In this document: positions 24,601-35,135 of the stretch, in pieces
Layout: each line of letters begins with the position of its first letter
How positions within the stretch are numbered: the first letter of the stretch is position 1
DNA from: Xenopus tropicalis
Lineage: Eukaryota; Chordata; Amphibia; Anura; Pipidae
NCBI RefSeq assembly: GCF_000004195.4
Contig: NC_030684.2
Span: 106,856,429 to 106,920,428, forward strand
DNA: 64,000 bases
Direction of reading: 5' to 3'
The notes under the pieces: generated by a model
Told to the model about the DNA's origin: nothing
Database searches by the model: none
The model's input: only the letters and a program-made list of their open reading frames with translations
Program-made: the position numbers and the translations under genes

Positions 24601-25404
24601 AAAGACAATAACATTATTGAAAGGCTTTTTGTGAAAAGAACATTGTCACTCTCTGTATTTGCATTTATAACTATGACTAGTATCTTCTATTATGTTTACC
24701 CCCTCAAAGACTATGTCCATAAATATTAACAAAAGCTATGCACCATGATTTAAATGCTGGAAAGGATATGGGAACAAACAGGCTGGCTTTTCAAAACTCC
24801 TTTCCTAGAGCAGCTGCCAGCCATCACACCCCATTCGGCACCACCATATATGCCAATAGACACAACAAAAAATGCCCAAGCTTCTCGCAGTATAAATGCC
24901 CCAATATACTTTGGCACAAGAGTTGTCACTGTGGGGGAAACATTTGGGAGGCAGTAGCTGATCCTTGGCAATTTACTGGTCACAAGGTGAGTTTCCTACA
25001 GACAATACATCCCCTCTAAGACAAATAAGATGGCAGTAAGCCATTAAAATGAAACTGGATGGTAAATTAATTGTAAAGTCCAGTTGCACAAATGAGCCTA
25101 GGTAGCAAGCTTTATTTTCCAGCAATGATACAAAAAGGCAAAGCAGAAACTGTGATTCACAGAAAAATAGTGTTCTGACTAATACAAAGATAAATGCTAT
25201 GAAAGGTAAAAAAAGTGAAAGCTGAGCAGTGCAATATGAAAGAGCACTGTTCTGGTCTATAGAGCAGCAGCACATGGCAAGACAAGCATAATTAATCACC
25301 ACTACACTTAAATGTTGTACACAGAACTCTATTTAAAATAAATGTAATTGCTGTAAGTCAAGAAGGTTGGCTGTATTACCTTAATACTGTATGTCACCCT
25401 CCAG
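21656..25404. other. Intron-like DNA, one weak splice candidate
   Basis: About 22,090-22,330 resembles a diverged T2 element ('ccctagcaaccagacagc'). A minus-strand donor-like 'GTCCAG|GTAGGA' (exon side ending at 23,369) follows a GC-richer stretch (about 23,390-23,620) with 'cttccgg', so an alternative 5' exon is conceivable but unsupported. Otherwise nothing is recognised; the overlapping frames at 23.6-24.1 and 24.7-25.3 kb are not protein-like. Confidence 0.35.
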
Positions 25405-25548
25405 CTGCTACAAACATGTCTATGAAGATTCTCATTCATCCAGGTCATGATGTTCAGTATCTAATAGAATTAAGTCTAAAGCAACTAAACTAGAGTTAGA
25501 AAGTCCAGTTGCTTTAGACTTAATTCTACTAGATACTGCTACAAACAT
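25405..25548. repeat. Inverted-repeat insertion with 13-bp flanking duplication
   Basis: A 13-bp direct repeat, ctgctacaaacat, at 25,405-25,417 and 25,536-25,548 brackets about 118 bp. The right part is a hairpin: 25,459-25,486 is the reverse complement of 25,507-25,534 in 27 of 28 positions, with a 20-bp loop. The left part holds 'gaagattctcattcatcc', which I associate loosely with retroelement ends. A long target duplication plus an internal inverted repeat is reminiscent of Penelope-like or twin-primed insertions, but the family is not identified. Confidence 0.75.
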
Positions 25549-27539
25549 TTCCTACCATTTGTGTGGGTAGGGAATTCCTTGCCAAGGATGTTGTTAGTTG
25601 GTTGTTGTTTATGAATTTGGCATCCCTGTTGTTTATGAATTCAGTTTACTGGGTGCCTGCCTATATAACAAGTCAGGTGGGGATGCTCTGGGTCAAGGGG
25701 AAAGCCCAAGGTCAGAAAGCAAGTGAGCTAAGGGAAGCCTGGCACCCATAATTAACAGGTTAGATAGCAGCGCTGCCCATTACAAAAGGCAGCAGTGCCC
25801 TAGTCTGTCCATAAATGGTTATCTTTCACTAAAAAGCACATTTAGCTGACTCATATGTACAAGACTGTACACAGACATAGTTATGTAAACCTGGAAATGT
25901 GTCTTAAGGACCAAATGTAGGGACCACTGCACTGATGTTGGTTATCGAGTCGTACATGAGGTCAGTCTAAGAGCAGCAACATGATGTTATCGCGTTTGAT
26001 GCCATGAAGTGAGAACAGCTAGCTAAGGCTGAGATGAAATGAAACTGCTCATCACAGCAATGAAGTGTACTAGCAAACTGAGCAATTAAAATACTCGGTA
26101 TAAAGTACAGTGCAGAGCATGCCGAGTGCTCTGTGTCCTCTTATAAGGATGACCATATATATGCTACTGGGCACATAGGCCAGGTGGTCAAAGCTCATCA
26201 GGAAACCATCCTGGGTATACCTATCATTACACTGGGTATTTTAACTTACATCAAGAACATCCAGTCTGTCCTTGGGTGCTGGAAGCTGTAGTTTAAAAAA
26301 TCTTGGGGTGGGCATCCCATATTTGCAACATTCCCTCCTCTAGTTGGGGCTGCAGCCTTTCTGTATTGCCTGGTGCCCCTCTTTTGGGTATAGGAAAGCA
26401 AAGTGAATCACTCTCCAAAAGTGCATCACATAAGTGCCCAGGGAATGTTATATATATATATTAGGAATGTTATATAATAATGCAGCAGATAAATTTGGTC
26501 TCCCACACTCATAAATTATCTGTTCAGTGTGGGAAGTGGCAAATGGTGTCCCTGTGATACTCTGGGTACTAAAATAAAATATTGTCATTATGGAACTGCG
26601 GGTCACACAAGTATTGCCCTCTAGAATAGACTAATACAGATGGACTGTGCCAGCTGGTACACTGGAAGGGATGGGAATAAGAATCCATTAAGACAGGTTT
26701 TGACATAGATTTCTGTGTTATGGTTAGCTGTTAAAAGTGCTATTGCTGAGACGCTGGAGTCCAGTGAATGAAGATGCTGTTTCTAATGGGAACAGCTCAC
26801 TGCATGTCAGTGAACGGTAACCTGAACATTAATAATGTACCAATATACTTATATTAGTATGTACAATATGTGCCAACACTGCAAGACAGATATGGTACAT
26901 GAGAGGGACATTTGGGAGCAGCACCTACATTTCAATTGGCCATAACACACAGTGGCACTGCATTGTGGCCACATACTATGGGCAATCCGCCTGCTGCCAT
27001 CACACTAGGACTAAAGATAGAGAACAAGAGACCTGGGCACTGCAGGAAGGCTGGGGGCAAAAAGACTAATGGGGCTCAGGGACATCTGATCTGTGGACCC
27101 TTCAGGCACTTATAGAACTAAAACTCCCAGCATCCCTTATAACCCCCCAATGTTAGGCAATGGCTACAGGGGTGCAGGTTGTATGTTATTTACAGTACAA
27201 ATATCAGAGTTTCTCATCTGTCCTCCAGTGGGTCCCTGAGGCACTGGGGGCCCCAAGGCAAATGCCCTCTCTACCCCCTCCAGCTACTGCTAAAGCACAG
27301 CATATTAGAAGTGGGGGGTTGGTACACTATACGTACTAAAGCACAGCTATAATGTACCACATGTAGCAATGTAACAATGGATTTGGATGCAGGATTTCTG
27401 CACATGAATCAGTGGGTGCCAGCAATGAGCACTTACATAGCTCTACAGGGTACGTATGTAGAAAGGGAGAGAGCGCTGCAATGGGACATTAGGGTGCATC
27501 GGGCAAGACAATGTCTATGCAGTTCCCAAGCAGAACGCA
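25549..27539. other. Intron-like DNA left of the island
   Basis: It contains a weak minus-strand candidate exon (26,250-26,285, listed separately), short (TA)n runs near 26,450 and a fragment 'aactcccagcatccc' at 27,123. No other coding sequence is supported. Confidence 0.4.
26250..26285 (-). other. Weak 36-nt candidate exon, minus strand
   Basis: On the minus strand 'ttttttaaactacag' precedes 36 nt that end in 'CTTGAT|GTAAGT', a strong donor. One open frame (FQHPRTDWMFL plus two bases) would supply exactly the two bases needed by the 40-nt exon at 15,832. However, the interval overlaps an 'actacagcttccagcac' stretch resembling dispersed repeat sequence, so it may be coincidental. Confidence 0.22.
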
Positions 27540-27563
27540 CACAAGTGACTGGCCCCTCAGTAC

Positions 27564-27810
27564 CTGGGATTGTGTTACGGCTCCTCCTGCAGGCAGCGCT
27601 CACGGTCCCTCATTGTCCGCACATAAATCCAAAATGGGCAGCTTCCACAACCCGCACAAATGAGCCGCTCTCTCTACTCGCCACTGTCCGCGAACATCCC
27701 ACCGCGACAGAGACGCTCTCCGCCCGGTCCTCCCGGACTCCGCTTTCCTCTTGCCCAAGTTAAGAACAAAGTTACTCCCCGCCCGCTCTCGCCCAGCGGC
27801 TGCGGCACCC
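27564..27810 (-). other. Candidate untranslated 5' exon, minus strand
   Basis: Reading left from the TCTCGCGAGA motif, about 245 nt of GC-rich sequence end in 'AATCCCAG|GTACTG', a good donor. ATGs within it open only very short frames or overlap out of frame, so it is more likely leader than coding. It would be the first exon of the gene containing the 15.8 and 13.3 kb exons. The transcription start is not determined. Confidence 0.4.
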
Positions 27811-27820
27811 TCTCGCGAGA
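27811..27820. promoter_or_regulatory. TCTCGCGAGA palindromic promoter element
   Basis: This is an exact 10-bp match to the CGCG element of vertebrate housekeeping promoters, reported as a target of BANP and earlier linked to ZBTB33/Kaiso. Being palindromic it serves both strands, which suits a divergent gene pair. It lies 15 bp before the candidate plus-strand ATG. Confidence 0.85.
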
Positions 27821-27830
27821 TTTCAGCGGG

Positions 27831-27842
27831 CAAGATGGCAGC
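27831..27842 (+). promoter_or_regulatory. YY1-like AAGATGGC motif at candidate start
   Basis: 'caagatggcagc' matches the downstream YY1 core-promoter motif, whose ATG often doubles as the translation start. Here the ATG (27,835) begins the short candidate coding exon. Confidence 0.65.
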
Positions 27843-27874
27843 GGGCGGTGGAGAGGGCGGTACGGGTTACCATG
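27835..27874 (+). CDS. Candidate first coding exon (plus), partial
   Basis: The ATG inside the YY1-like motif opens MAAGGGEGG…, alanine/glycine-rich as is common for vertebrate N-termini in CpG islands. Without splicing, the frame stops after about 19 codons. Two donors, GGCG|GTACGG (end 27,859) and CATG|GTGACA (end 27,874), both leave one base. That is what the candidate exon at 28,134 needs, since it has two leading bases. The coordinates use the longer choice. A separate ATG in excellent context (accATGg, 27,968) opens a 40-odd-codon frame and is an alternative start. I do not recognise the protein. Confidence 0.3.
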
Positions 27875-28133
27875 GTGACAGGGCAGCTTGGTAATAGCAG
27901 CTACCCAGGGGTGCTGATTAGCCGCTTTCCTGCTGAGGGGGAGTGTGACTGCTGAATCAGGGTACCATGGCTGCAGTAGTCCATCTGGAGGAGGAATGCA
28001 GGCTGATGACTTGTGCCACATATTTATCAAATATATACGAAACAGTCTTGTTATCATCTACCACACTATCCTTTCTTAAAATGACATGTTTTATATTATG
28101 TATTTAAGAATGATTGTCCAGCTTTTCTATCAG

Positions 28134-28195
28134 TCCCCTACCAAGTGGATCTTAAAATCAAAATTCTCATTTATATACATGCAACAGATACTGAG
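28134..28195 (+). CDS. Candidate coding exon 2 (plus), unidentified
   Basis: A good acceptor ('gtccagcttttctatcag') and a good donor ('ACTGAG|GTAAAT') bracket 62 nt. With two leading bases the frame reads PYQVDLKIKILIYIHATDTE and ends on a codon boundary. The alternating hydrophobic pattern looks like a beta-strand-rich domain edge. The phase fits both donors of the proposed first exon. The frame also stays open past the donor for some 85 codons, into sequence that does not look coding, so openness alone is weak evidence. No family is recognised. Confidence 0.35.
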
Positions 28196-28609
28196 GTAAA
28201 TTCCAGCAGGAGACAATTGTCCTACATCTATTTTTTATTATTATATTTTATAATAGCAGTTGCTTCTAAAGCAGTTTTTTTTTGCAGTAATGGCTGTGTT
28301 ATAAATTGTAGCCGGTTGGAATGCATTTGCTTACAGGAAAACACACCCTGGATCTTTTCCCTGACTCCTTTCTGTCAGGGTCACTGTAGTTTCATGTTGG
28401 TTTCTGAAACCTTTGTCAGTTTCCTACTGAATAAAGGTGTTATTTTCTAGAATAATACTAAGACCGGAACCATTTGTGTGTCACAGGCCAAGCTGGTGAG
28501 ACACATTCCTTCTGTTGTAATCTTTCTTCCTATTAATTACATTGACATTAAACATACTTCTTTACCAGCTGAGCCAGTAAAATACCAGTCAGGTCGCAAC
28601 CCTAAATGT

Positions 28610-29062
28610 CAGACAAGATGGCTGCCCTACTAATCCCTCTCTCACAGCCACTCACTGTCAAAATGCAGCCTGTCACAATGATTCTGACCTTTGCCCTGTT
28701 TCAATGTCAATCACTGTAAAGATATATGTTGCCTCACTGATCTGGTTGCCACCTCTTGTGAGACAAAAAAGTACCTATTAATAGCACTAGCAAATACTAG
28801 CCAGATGGCTTCCCTGCTATACCCTTTCTTATAGCGTCACACTGTAAAGATACCACCTGTCCCTCTTATTTTGCCCCCTCTCTCACAGTCATTTTAAAGA
28901 TTCTGCCTGTCACTCTGATTGTGCCACCTCTCTCACAGCCTCACATTGAAAAGATGCCACCTGTCTCTCCCTAATTCTTACACCCTCCTTCGCAATCTCT
29001 CATTTCAAAGATATAACCTGTGTATAAGATTCTGATTACTCTTAGCAGTTTCTCACTGAGAG
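28610..29062. repeat. Degenerate tandem array, ~50-60-bp units
   Basis: About seven diverged units share 'ccctctctcacagcc…tcac…aaagat…cc…cctgtc…ctgatt' (for example 28,636, 28,800, 28,874, 28,924 and 28,981). Two units are preceded by 'agatggct', suggesting a larger composite period. The array ends within about 40 bp of the first recognisable L2 coding sequence, so it could be a LINE 5' tandem region or a pre-existing minisatellite. Confidence 0.65.
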
Positions 29063-29079
29063 TGCCACACAGCCTATAG

Positions 29080-31963
29080 TGTACAATTAGCCTGCATTTA
29101 TATAAATTCACCTCCACCCATTACCTTTTCATCGCTAAATCACTTAACTTATTTGCAATAACTGAGACCTGGCTTTCTCCTACTGATACTGCCTCACCTG
29201 CTGTTCTGTCCTTTGGGGGGCTACACCTTACTCACACTCCCAGACCTGGAAACAGGGCAGGGGGTGGGGTAGGACTCCTTCTCTCCCCCCGCTATTCATT
29301 TAAAGTCCTTCCACCTCCTCCTTCTCTTTCATTTTCCTCATTTGAGGTTCACTCTATTAGGCTCTTCTCCCCAGTTTCACTTCGCATTGCGGTCATATAC
29401 CGACCTCCTGGACCGACCTCACAATTCTTTGACAACTTTTCTGCCTGGCTTCCTTACTTCCTTTCCTCTGACTCCCCATCCATTGTACTAGGTGACTTTA
29501 ACATACCTGTTAACAATCCTAATGCCCCTGCTGTCTCTAAACTCCTCTCACTAACATCCTCCTTTGGGTTATCTCTGTGCTCTGACTCCCCCACTCACTG
29601 TAATGGAAACTCCCTGGATCTTATATTTACAAAATGTTGTTCTACCTCCAACTTCACTAACTCCCCTTTCCCCCTCTATGATCACAACCTGCTCACATTT
29701 CAACTCTCGCTAACTCCCTCTACACCCTCTGCTGTCCCCCAAACATACACACACCGAGACCTGCAATCCCTAAACACGTCACATCTCTCTTCTTCCTTTG
29801 ACTCTCTTCATTCTAACATCCTAACTGTCTCTTGTCCTAATCAGGCTACCTCTGTCTACTACTGCACACTCGCCACTGCCCTCAATAAGCTTGCTCCTGC
29901 CAAGACTAAACGCATGAGGCCCAAACCACTCCAACCCTGGCACACTGCTCATACCAAATCCCTCCAAAAACAGTCACGTACACTTGAGCGCCGCTGGCGC
30001 AAATCAAGGTCAGAGTCAGATTTCTGCAGCTACAAATCTGCTCTGCTCTCCTACAACACCACCCTCTGCCAAGCTAAACAAACCTACTTCACTGCACTTA
30101 TTAACTCCCTCTCTAAAAAATCTGCACAACTCTTCTCTACCTTTAACTCTCTGCTGTCCCCTCCTCCACCCCCTCCATGTGCTTCAGTCACTGCTCAAGC
30201 TATCGCAGAGCACTTTAAAAATAAAATTGACACCATCCGAAGTGACATTGCACAACTTAATTCCCATAACCATTCCCCTCCCTCCCTACATGCTACCCAG
30301 TCTCTTCTTGGCTCCTTCTCCCCAGTGTCTGAAGAGGAAGTCTCAAAACTGTTGGCTTCCTCTCACCTTACTACCTGCCCGCTTGATCCCATTCCTACCA
30401 AACTTCTACGCAATGCCAACCCCTGTCTTATCAAATCCTTAACTCATCTATTCAATCTCTCGCTCTCTACTGGAATCTTTCCCTCCCAACTGAAACATGC
30501 ACTTGTAACCCCTATTCTGAAAAAACCCTCCCTTGATCCCTCCAATCCTACTAACCTCCGACCTATCTCTCTGCTCCTATTCATCTCCAAACTGCTTGAG
30601 CGCCTAGTATACAACCGACTGACACTATTCCTCTCTGATAACCTCCTGGATCCCCTACAATCTGGTTTTAGACAACAACACTCCACCGAAACTGCTCTAA
30701 CCCGACTAACAAATGATCTCCTTTCGGCTAAAGTAAAAAAACACTACTCGCTACTAATACTTCTCGATATCTCTGCTGATTTTGACACTGTGGATCACCC
30801 TCTTCTCCTCCAGACTCTCCGCTCTCTTGGCCTTCGTGACACTGCCTTATCCTGGTTTTCATCTTATCTCTCAGATCGATCCTTCAGTGTCTCTTACAAT
30901 GGGGAATCATCTTCTCCCTTGCCTCTTTCTGTTGGGGTTCCTCAAGGCTCTGTCCTGGGCCCCTTAGTATTTTCTCTCTATACCTCCTCACTTGGCAAAC
31001 TAATAAATTCTTTTGGCTTTCAGTACCACCTCTATGCTGACGATACTCAGATCTATCTTTCCTTCTTCTGATCTCAACCTAGAGCTTCTAACTCGCGTCT
31101 CTTCCTGCCTGTCCGCTATCTCCACTTGGATGTCCCAACGTTACCTTAAATTAAACCTCTCTAAAACTGAACTGGTTCTCTTTCCCCCATCCAACGCCCA
31201 CACTGTTCCCGAGGTATCTATAACAGTTAACAATTCTACCATCACCCCATCTTCCCAGGCCCGGTGCCTTGGGGTTATCCTTGATTCTGCCCTGTCCTTC
31301 ACTCCTCATATCCAATCACTTATCAAATCATGTCACTTTCACCTAAGAAATATCTCCAAAATCCGATCATTTATCACCCAATACGCTGCCAAAATTCTTA
31401 TTCACTCTCTTATAATATCTCGCCTGGACTACTGTAACTCCCTATTAATTGGCCTTCCCCTCCAAAGACTGTCCCCTCTCCAGTCCATAATGAATACTGC
31501 TGCCAGGCTCATACACCTCTCCAACCGCTCCTCCTCTGCCATGCCACTCTGCCAAACTCTGCACTGGCTTCCCCTACCATCCAGGATAAAATTCAAACTA
31601 ATGACCCTCACATTCAAAGCAGTTCATAGCTCTGCCCCACCCTACATCTCTGAACTTATCTCTAGGTACCATCCAACCCACTTGTTACGCTCCTCTACTG
31701 ACCTGCTCCTCAACTTCTCTCTCATTCCCTCCTCACACGCTCACATTCAAGACTTTGCAAGGGCTGCCCCCCTTCTCTGGAATTCACTCCCACAAACTGT
31801 CAGACTATCTCCCAATCTCTCTGCCTTCAAGAGATCTCTAAAAACACATTTATTCAGAGAAGCTTACCCTTATCTAGTTAGGGGGTGTGCCCCACCTCTC
31901 ACAACTCTGGTCATGCCCATTCCCACACCTTGTGTCTCAACCCTTTCTCCTTGTAGATTGTAA
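29080..31963 (+). pseudogene. L2 ORF2 (endonuclease-reverse transcriptase), frameshifted
   Basis: One frame is open from 29,080 to the TGA ending at 31,071, although its first ATG is at 29,914. The endonuclease part shows ITETWLSP, a YRPPG block, GDFNIP and a [12 protein letters not shown] motif. The RT part shows [32 protein letters not shown] and YADDTQIY (about 31,033-31,056). Just after [10 protein letters not shown] the frame shifts by one base, and the 3' domain continues in the next frame (open from 31,013) to 31,963, through LDYCNSLL and RAAPLLWNSLP. The break lies between about 31,053 and 31,071 in a run of TTC/CTT. The start of the endonuclease is missing, so the element cannot move by itself. 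Confidence 0.9.
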
Positions 31964-32118
31964 GCTCTTTTGGGCAGGGCCCTCTTCATCTCTTGTATCG
32001 GTTATTGATTGCTTTATATGTTACTCTGTATGTCCAATGTATGTAACCCACTTATTGTACAGCGCTGCGGAATATGTTGGCGCTTTATAAATACCTGTAA
32101 ATGTTAATGTAATAATGT
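29080..32118 (+). mobile_element. L2/CR1-clade LINE, 5'-truncated
   Basis: This is a non-LTR retrotransposon in plus orientation: a partial endonuclease, a reverse transcriptase, and a 3' tail containing 'gattgtaagctcttttgggc' and 'gtacagcgctgcggaatatg', ending near 32,118 in short 'tgtaa' repeats. That tail is diagnostic of frog L2-type elements, and fragments of it occur at 5.67, 16.38, 38.91 and 49.5 kb. The 5' end lacks the start of the endonuclease. The reading frame is nearly intact with one frameshift, so insertion is comparatively recent. Confidence 0.9.
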
Positions 32119-32190
32119 AAATTCTGTGCTTACTTCACAAACTGTAACATCAGTTGTTCCATTGGGGCTGCTATGTAGGATATTGTAGTG

Positions 32191-32373
32191 CAGGGGTGGG
32201 CAAAACATCGATCGCGGTCCACCAGTTGTTCTCCGAGGATTTCTGGTGGGCCGCATTGAAGCTGGGAAAAGTGGAAGTGCGGTGTTTCCGTGCGTTTATT
32301 GGGTATGCGTACGTACACTGCGTTGCTGAGGAGTCACAAGTCGATCACTGCGGGAAAATGTCTGGCACCCCTG
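32191..32373. mobile_element. 183-bp hAT-like MITE
   Basis: It begins 'caggggtgggcaaaac' and ends 'tctggcacccctg'. Flanking 8-mers ttgtagtg (32,183-32,190) and ttgtaggg (32,374-32,381) match 7 of 8. It inserted shortly 3' of the L2 tail. Confidence 0.85.
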
Positions 32374-32610
32374 TTGTAGGGTTTTAAGCTTCTGTTTGCA
32401 TACCAGATAACAGATATGCAATTTCAAAAAACACACCCACTAGGTGAAAACTTTTCTTGTACAAAGTAGGACTGTAGGTGCCAAGAAATATTACCAGTGG
32501 ATGACAGTATAAACTATCTACTGTAGGTATAGGATATTTTATGAAGAAACCTGTTATTTATCATGCTCTGAAAATTAGCAGTTTGCTATTTGCTTTTAAG
32601 TCACATGATA

Positions 32611-33348
32611 TTAAAGGGGTGGTGAATTACCCCTATTCCTAGCAACTTTCAAACTGGTCTTCATTATTTATTTTTTTATAGTTTTTAAATTATTTGCCTT
32701 CCTCTTGTGCATCTTTCCAGCTTTTAAAGACCCCAGCAAACACAAAACTTTTGCTCTGTGAGCTTACCATTTTACTATTAGTTTTACTTTTTGTACAGTC
32801 TTTATCTTATTGTTCATTTGTTCTCCTATTCATATTTCTGTCTCTCCTTCAAACCACTGCCTGGTTACTAAGGTAAACAAGACCCTAGGCTGAAATTTCA
32901 AACTTTTGAGCCAATAGATTCACCACATTAGCGCCACCTAGATCACTATATTTATTTTGCAGAAAGCATTACCATACCTGAGTAAGAGCACTAGAAGCTT
33001 TATCTGTTTGCAGCTGCCATTTGTTTAAAATTACCAACACATTTTAGCTTTGTCTTCATAGCTTCCTGCTCTATAGCTCTAGCCCTTATAGCTCACATTA
33101 CACATTTCTAAGGGAGGGGAGAGAGGAGAGAACTGCGCAGACTCCCCAGGAATGAAGGATTTTTCTGAGAGAGGAAGTCAGATACCAGAAGAACATGTTT
33201 ACAAAAAAGGAGACAAGAAATCCTGTGTTTCTTTTGATAGAGGACTCAGTGCAGCTTTTCTGTGAGTGCTTATGGCTGTATTTACATAGACCTTTTTGAT
33301 AAAGCTTAGTTTTTACCTTTCCTTCTCCTTTAAAGGTAAACAACCCCA
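32611..33348. mobile_element. Composite of T2-type MITEs
   Basis: It starts TTAAAGGGGTGGTGAA (32,611). At the right, an inner T2 end 'ccttctcctttaa' (to 33,333) abuts 'aggtaaacaacccc', the opposite end of the outer subfamily. The inner left end is not clear. The 'tggttactaaggtaaacaagacccta' segment near 32,862 is a subfamily hallmark also seen at 22.1 and 63.2 kb. Confidence 0.65.
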
Positions 33349-33725
33349 TAAGGGTTTGGATTTCGTTTAACTAAACACTAAGGAGTCAGCTGAAAACAAA
33401 TCTAACTAAAAAAAAGAGCTTGGATTAGGTTGTCCCAAACTGAATCCTGAACTTGGTGCTTTCCCTATTTCTTAACATATTTTGGATGAGGCACAGATTA
33501 TATCTAGCTTTGTGATCCAAGATTTGGTACAGAAGAGTATAGTAAAATCCCTAAATAAAGTATAGCGCTTTCTCCATATGTGACAGAACTGTAAGTGCTG
33601 TGGTCAGTCAAGCTAAACTAGAGTGTCCCATTATCACTGGAATGCGGTGGGGGGGGGGGACAATTAAAAAAAAAATAATTTTACTCCACTTGCTAGTAAT
33701 ACTGAAGTAATCCTGTCAGTTACAG
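33349..33725. other. Unassigned non-coding DNA
   Basis: No gene or repeat family is recognised. There is a G-run near 33,649 followed by an A-run. The last ~50 bp would hold the acceptor of the candidate exon that follows. Confidence 0.35.
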
Positions 33726-33849
33726 AACTGTATCAAGTGTTCAGGAAGAGAGAGTTCCCCTTGCATCCTTACACTTATCTGTCACATTGCCAGATTTTGA
33801 AGGCCAATTCATCACTCCAGAGGATGCTTTTCCACTGCTGATAAAACAG
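33726..33849 (+). CDS. Candidate coding exon (plus), unidentified
   Basis: The frame gives TVSSVQEERVPLASLHLS, then VTLPDFEGQFITPEDAFPLL and IKQ, ending at a codon boundary before 'AAACAG|GTATTT'. The composition (acidic, Pro and aromatic residues, FEGQF and TPEDAF turns) is protein-like and unlike the surrounding AT-rich DNA. The acceptor is less certain: 'gtcag', 'ttacag' and 'gttcag' at 33,719, 33,725 and 33,742 are all possible and the pyrimidine tract is weak. The exon follows 28,134-28,195 on the same strand; a missing exon between them is possible because the L2 insertion has stretched the interval. I do not recognise the family. Confidence 0.4.
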
Positions 33850-34866
33850 GTATTTATTATGGTAAAAATGTCTGCATTGAAATTACATGATCTGTATAGT
33901 TCTATACTTTTTTTCATAAGTACTTAAATACGTAAAAACCGCATGATTCACCCTGGTATAAATGGCACTGAGATTGAATGGTATTCTTTACCTAAAGGGC
34001 AAGTATTAGTTTACCAGACAAAGTGGTAGGGAAAAAAGCAACATTCTCTTAACAATAAAGATATTAATCAGTAAATCTGCTTTTCCCAAAATCACTTAGC
34101 TTTGTTTACATGTGTTCATACTATAAATATTGTTTCCTAAAACAACGGAAATGTAGTTCCTGTTTGTTATAAAGTAGGCCCTGGAACGTTTTTCCAAAAT
34201 TCCAGACTGCATCTTGGTGTTTACTGATTACTGCCACAATCTCTTACCTATGTATTAAACAACAGTACATTTTCTAATATTTCTGATTATAGGTATAAGT
34301 AGGATGTGGCCTTGCACAAAGAAGGATTGACGGGAATGCATATACAGTATGAATACCAAAGGACTACATTTTTAACATTCATTATGTACAGAATTAGGTT
34401 TTCTGAATTATTTCAAGATATGTGCACTTCTAACCGATAAAGGAAGAAAAGAACATCTGCATTTCTTGGACCTCAAAAGAATGTCACTTGTGAAATGCCA
34501 TGTGTAGCACTGAAATGCAACCAAGCACCAGTGTTATAAAACCTCCTAGCAGTATTTACAGGCAGGTTGGCTGATTTCAGCAGTTTTGCACTGATCATTC
34601 TGTTGTCCCCTGCTAGTGCCTTGGGTCCTTGGATGGATGCTGGTAACCGTAAGTCAAAAAACAGAATATATCCTTAGTACTTTCATGAACATTTCACACA
34701 AAAATCGGCCGCTGTGCAAGGGTCCAGAACAAATGTGCTGTATTACCTATCCTAATGCTGGCCCCAACAGTAGGACTTTCATCCCAACATATTAACATGT
34801 TATTTCATATGAGTATGGGCCAATTTGGAGCGGCATCGAAAAAGGTGCTTAACATAGTAAATATAG
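33850..34866. other. Intron-like DNA
   Basis: One further splice-like interval exists (acceptor 'gtatttacag' near 34,563, donor 'AACC|GTAAGT' near 34,650, open in one frame), but its phase does not fit the neighbouring candidates. Nothing else is recognised. Confidence 0.35.
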
Positions 34867-35135
34867 TACAGGTATGGGATCCGTTATATGGAAACCCGTA
34901 TATCCAGAATGCTCCTAATTGCGGGAGGGTCATCTGTCATTGACTCCATTTTAATTTATTAATTCAAAATTTTAAAACATATTTCCTTTTTTTCTGTAAT
35001 AATAAAACAGTAGCTTGTACTTCCAACTAAGATATAAAATTATTTTTAAGTAGACATGTATGTCGATCCAAATTACAGAAAGACCCCTTATCTGGAAAAG
35101 CCAGAACATAACGGATAACGGTACCCATAACTGTA
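34867..35135. mobile_element. 'acaggtatgggatcc' MITE
   Basis: The left end 'acaggtatgggatccgttat' and right end 'acggtacccataactgta' are inverted, with TA at both borders. The interior 'gtaataataaaacagtagcttgtac' is the family consensus. It is about 268 bp; other copies lie at 1.25, 41.73 and 62.46 kb. Confidence 0.8.

Larger units (their letters stand above)
27540..27900. promoter_or_regulatory. CpG-island promoter, probably bidirectional
   Basis: This is the only dense run of CpG dinucleotides outside mobile elements. It is TATA-less, with GC boxes ('cccgcccgctc', 'gggcggtgg'), a perfect TCTCGCGAGA palindrome and an overlapping AAGATGGC motif. Such a set is characteristic of ubiquitous, often divergent, vertebrate promoters. 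Candidate first exons can be drawn on both strands, to the left ending at 27,564 and to the right starting at the 27,835 ATG. Activity is inferred from sequence only. Confidence 0.75.

Noticed and set aside
29984..30442. 152-codon plus ORF overlapping the L2 LINE
   Set aside because: It is an out-of-frame shadow of the ORF2 coding sequence.
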